Source of the DNA: Paenactinomyces guangxiensis
GTDB taxonomy: Bacteria > Bacillota > Bacilli > Thermoactinomycetales > Thermoactinomycetaceae
Reading direction: 5' to 3'
NCBI RefSeq assembly: GCF_016055185.1
Contig: NZ_JAECVR010000013.1
Location: 1 to 64,000, forward strand
DNA length: 64,000 bases
Both the position numbers and the translations under genes were made by a program. Shown in pieces: positions 61,281 through 64,000 of this stretch; within the stretch, counting starts at the first letter, position 1, and every line of letters begins with the position of its first letter. The notes under the pieces were generated by a model, which ran no database searches, was not told the DNA's origin, and saw only the letters and a program-made list of their open reading frames with translations.

Positions 61281-62714
61281 ATGTCGAATGAAAATAGTTC
61301 CGGTTTACGTGTGAAGATTCAGCGATTCGGCAGTTATTTAAGCGGCATGATTATGCCCAATATCGGTGCCTTTATAGCCTGGGGAATGATCACTGCTTTA
61401 TTTATTCCCGCCGGATGGGCTCCTAACAAAGGTCTGGCGGAGCTGGTTAGCCCAATGATTACGTATTTACTGCCACTCTTGATTGGTTATACAGGCGGTA
61501 AAATTGTCTATGAAGGAAGGGGCGGAGTTGTTGGTGCGACTGCAACCATCGGGGTGATTGTCGGATCTGACATTCCTATGTTTCTAGGTGCCATGATTAT
61601 GGGGCCTCTTGCCGGATACTTGATGAAGAAGGTTGACCAATATATTCAGCCAAAAGTAAAACAGGGCTTTGAAATGTTGGTAAATAACTTTTCAGCAGGT
61701 ATTTTGGCAGGTATTTTAACAATTATTGCTTATCAAACAGTCGGACCTGTTGTTTTAGGATTAAATAAGGGTTTAGCCGCAGGAGTAGAACTGATTGTGA
61801 ATGCAGGTTTACTGCCATTAGCCAATATTTTCATCGAGCCTGCAAAAGTATTATTCCTGAACAATGCAATTAACCATGGGATCTTAAGTCCGCTTGGAGC
61901 AGAACAATCAGCAGAAACAGGTAAGTCCATTTTATTCCTGTTAGAAGCAAATCCCGGGCCCGGTCTGGGAATACTGCTCGCATTTATGTTTTTCGGTAAA
62001 GGAAGTGCGAGACAAACATCACCGGGTGCAGCCATTATTCATTTCTTTGGAGGAATTCATGAGATTTATTTCCCGTACATTCTGATGAAGCCGCTGCTTA
62101 TTTTAGCAGCCATTGCCGGTGGAGTCAGTGGTGTGTTTACATTAAGCCTTTTAAATGTCGGTTTAGTAGCCCCTCCTTCACCGGGAAGTATCATTGCTGT
62201 ACTTGGAATGACCCCTAAAGGCGGTAATCACCTCGGTGTCCTCCTGGGCGTACTTGCCGCAGCAGCGGTTTCGTTTGTGATCGCCTCCCTGATCCTGAAA
62301 ACAAGTAAAGATAAAGACGGGGATATTTCGGAAGCGGCGGAAAAAATGCAACAAATGAAAGGCAAGAAAAGCTCCGTAGCAGATTCGTTTGAAACGGGCG
62401 AAACTTCAGCACCAAAAGATTTTGATGCCAAAAATGTAAAAAAAATCATTTTCGCGTGTGATGCAGGGATGGGTTCCAGTGCAATGGGAGCATCCGTATT
62501 AAAAAACAAAGTGAAAAAAGCCGAGATTAAAGGAGTAGAGGTAACGAACACTTCCATCAGTAATATTCCTTCTGATGCAGATATTGTTATTACGCATAAA
62601 GACTTAACACCCCGCGCGAAAGAAACGCTTCCACAAGCTCATCACATCTCAGTTGACAACTTCTTGAACAGCCCTAAATACGATGAATTGATCAAGGATC
62701 TGAAGTCTAAATAA
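61281..62714 (+). CDS. mtlA: Mannitol-specific PTS enzyme IICB
   Basis: A 477-residue membrane permease and phosphotransfer protein that imports mannitol and phosphorylates it to mannitol-1-phosphate. The IIC part (about 1-345) has MIMPNIGAFIAWGMITALF, the substrate loop with GGIHEIYFPYILMKP, and LLNVGLVAPPSPGSI. The IIB domain at the C-terminus has the phosphocysteine in IIFACDAGMGSSAMGA. There is no fused IIA, so a separate MtlF is expected downstream, outside the window. AAAGGAG precedes ATG 61281. Codon use is AT-richer than most of the window. Confidence 0.96.
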   Translation: MSNENSSGLRVKIQRFGSYLSGMIMPNIGAFIAWGMITALFIPAGWAPNKGLAELVSPMITYLLPLLIGYTGGKIVYEGRGGVVGATATIGVIVGSDIPMFLGAMIMGPLAGYLMKKVDQYIQPKVKQGFEMLVNNFSAGILAGILTIIAYQTVGPVVLGLNKGLAAGVELIVNAGLLPLANIFIEPAKVLFLNNAINHGILSPLGAEQSAETGKSILFLLEANPGPGLGILLAFMFFGKGSARQTSPGAAIIHFFGGIHEIYFPYILMKPLLILAAIAGGVSGVFTLSLLNVGLVAPPSPGSIIAVLGMTPKGGNHLGVLLGVLAAAAVSFVIASLILKTSKDKDGDISEAAEKMQQMKGKKSSVADSFETGETSAPKDFDAKNVKKIIFACDAGMGSSAMGASVLKNKVKKAEIKGVEVTNTSISNIPSDADIVITHKDLTPRAKETLPQAHHISVDNFLNSPKYDELIKDLKSK

Positions 62715-62722
62715 ATGGCAGG

Positions 62723-62752
62723 GAGTCTGGTTTTGTACCAGGCTCTTTTTTT
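62723..62752 (+). terminator. Terminator after mtlA
   Basis: GAGTCTGG (62723-62730) pairs with CCAGGCTC (62738-62745), one G-T pair, followed by T7. Read-through or a second promoter is needed for mtlR. Confidence 0.8.
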
Positions 62753-62757
62753 GTCTC

Positions 62758-62866
62758 TAATTTAAAATTGTCAACAATGGGCATGACGAAAGTGCAATAA
62801 GTCATTGTTGTTATAAGGGGTAAATCGTTTTATTCTTATATTAGCAGGGTTTTTAATTTAAAATTG
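62758..62866. repeat. 13-bp direct repeats between mtlA and mtlR
   Basis: TAATTTAAAATTG occurs exactly at 62758-62770 and 62854-62866, flanking the AT-rich region upstream of mtlR. The position suggests a regulatory role, but the function is unknown. Confidence 0.5.
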
Positions 62867-62916
62867 GCAGCAAGTCAAACAAGGATAGGATGTCATTCAT
62901 TGGTGGTGTAAAGCAG

Positions 62917-64000
62917 ATGTATATTTCTGCAAGGGAAAGAAAAATATTAGAAGTTTTGCTTCTAAAAGAAGACCTGACAACCATTAATGACCTGGCGAAA
63001 GAATTGGCGGTCAGTCCGAGGACTGTCCACAGGGACTTAAAAGGGATCGAAGAAATACTGAAGGAATACAAGTTGCGCTTATATAAAAAATCAGGAATTG
63101 GGATCGGAATTATAGGTGATGAAAAATACAAAAGCAGGCTGCAAACATTTCTTTTTAATCTTTCCCATGTTGAATACACTCCGGAAGAAAGAAAGACGAT
63201 TATTTTATCCGCTTTGCTGGATGCATCGGAGCCTGTCAAACTAGTCTCCCTGGCGAATGACTTGAATGTTACGATTGCCACGATAAGTAATGACTTAAAT
63301 AAAGTGGAAGACAGAATTTCACCTTTTGGGCTTTCTCTGATCAGAAAAAGAGGTTATGGGGTAGAAATAAAAGGATCGGAAACATCCAAAAGAAAAGTGA
63401 TGAGTAATCTAATTCTTGATCATCTTGACGAATTTGAATTTTTAGCCCTTATCAAGGAACGCATTCAAAAAAAATCTTCCGGGGACATAAAGACAATCAC
63501 AGACAAATTATTAGGATTAGTAGATAAGAAAAAACTATTGATCATTGAGCAGAAAGTGGAAAGGATCAAAGAAGAACTGCCTTATTCCGTCGCTGACAGC
63601 GCTTATATGGGACTAGTCGTTCATCTGGCTTTGGCGGTCGAAAGAATTCAGCAGGGGGAAGAAATTGACTTTGACCAACAATACCTGGAGTCAATGAAGG
63701 GGACCAGGGAATATCAGGCAGCTGCAAAAATTGTTTCCGAACTCGAAGAGGCATTTAATATTTCAATTTCAAACGGGGAAATTGGATATATTGCCATGCA
63801 CTTGATGGGAGCTAAATTGCGCAGTGACCATGAAGTTCTGCTTGAGGATACAAGTTTTCGGATTGGGATTAAGGCACAAGAGCTGATTTGCGCTGTAAGC
63901 AAAAGAATAAAGAAAAATTTGACAAAAAATGCGGAACTTTTTCAAGGATTGGTAGCTCATCTGAGACCTGCCGTTTACCGAATGAGACAAAACATGTATA
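62917..64000 (+). CDS. mtlR: Mannitol operon activator MtlR, 3' truncated by window
   Basis: A PTS-regulated transcription activator, open to the right edge after 361 codons (full length about 690). It starts with a helix-turn-helix (MYISARERKILEVLLLKED, then ELAVSPRTVHRDLKGI) and a second DNA-binding-like domain (SLANDLNVTIATISNDLNKV). PRD1 is present with VVHLALAVERI, and PRD2 with GEIGYIAMHLMG. The PTS domains would lie beyond the window. MtlR activity is tuned by phosphorylation of PRD and EIIB-like sites. The mtlA-mtlR order matches Geobacillus mtlARFD. Homology favours ATG 62917; ATG 62890, preceded by AAGGATAGG, is a possible alternative. Confidence 0.92.
   Translation, partial: MYISARERKILEVLLLKEDLTTINDLAKELAVSPRTVHRDLKGIEEILKEYKLRLYKKSGIGIGIIGDEKYKSRLQTFLFNLSHVEYTPEERKTIILSALLDASEPVKLVSLANDLNVTIATISNDLNKVEDRISPFGLSLIRKRGYGVEIKGSETSKRKVMSNLILDHLDEFEFLALIKERIQKKSSGDIKTITDKLLGLVDKKKLLIIEQKVERIKEELPYSVADSAYMGLVVHLALAVERIQQGEEIDFDQQYLESMKGTREYQAAAKIVSELEEAFNISISNGEIGYIAMHLMGAKLRSDHEVLLEDTSFRIGIKAQELICAVSKRIKKNLTKNAELFQGLVAHLRPAVYRMRQNMY

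Noticed and set aside
1-64000. tRNA, rRNA, CRISPR, prophage or intact insertion sequence
   Set aside because: No cloverleaf, rRNA core, regular spacer array, phage structural gene or full transposase was recognised on either strand.

Overview
The window reads as chromosome of a low-to-moderate-GC, endospore-type Gram-positive (Bacillales). Support: strong AGGAGG-like ribosome binding sites, many TTG/GTG starts, U-tract intrinsic terminators, an M-box riboswitch ahead of mgtE, type II pantothenate kinase, a squalene-hopene/sporulenol-type cyclase, YunG- and YhbD-type proteins, and mannitol genes in the order mtlA-mtlR. A carboxypeptidase-T-like enzyme fits Thermoactinomycetaceae, but that family assignment is only a guess. 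No rRNA, tRNA, CRISPR array or intact insertion sequence was seen.

Layout. 0-12.7 kb is an accessory stretch: the end of an unidentified gene, a nucleotidyltransferase, small orphan immunity-like genes, coaW, a membrane metallophosphoesterase, an AT-rich acyl-CoA ligase with an odd A8 motif, a GntP permease, a secreted JAB-type polymorphic toxin with its immunity gene and a structured leader, YunG, and a golvesin-LolA-like exported protein. 13-31 kb holds tetR-rph (rifampicin phosphotransferase), gntP-gntK, a Mug-type glycosylase, a DinB protein, a Ser/Thr kinase carrying a SPOR domain, the triterpene cyclase, a frameshifted YdcZ gene, an erythromycin-esterase homologue and a sugar ABC transporter. 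31.2-32.6 kb is a YhbD/bactofilin-like pair behind a striking inverted repeat.

32.9-49.8 kb is the most coherent block. It starts with a hydroxybutyrate module: 3-hydroxybutyrate dehydrogenase, Fe-alcohol dehydrogenase, GntP permease and, on the other strand, a secreted PHB-depolymerase-like esterase. Then comes a nine-gene same-strand cluster: acyl-CoA ligase, a 1073-residue MalT-like/SARP-type regulator, a complete Liv-type ABC importer, a KAS III-like enzyme with an altered active site, an alpha/beta hydrolase and a FabG-like reductase. Two promoters in this cluster carry 11-bp-spaced TGYAAC repeats at the same distance from a -10 box, the arrangement expected for a SARP/BTAD activator. 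I infer a self-regulated uptake and CoA-activation system for an unknown carboxylic acid. This is the best candidate for an undescribed system.

50-64 kb mixes decayed genes (two response-regulator stubs and a tryptophan 2,3-dioxygenase pseudogene with a 4-bp duplication) with intact ones: a 53-residue membrane protein, a phosphoesterase, a Trp-rich 36-residue-repeat membrane protein, a lipoprotein, a quinone oxidoreductase, an M14 carboxypeptidase, M-box/mgtE, YitT, two tiny helical proteins, and mtlA followed by an mtlR cut by the window end.
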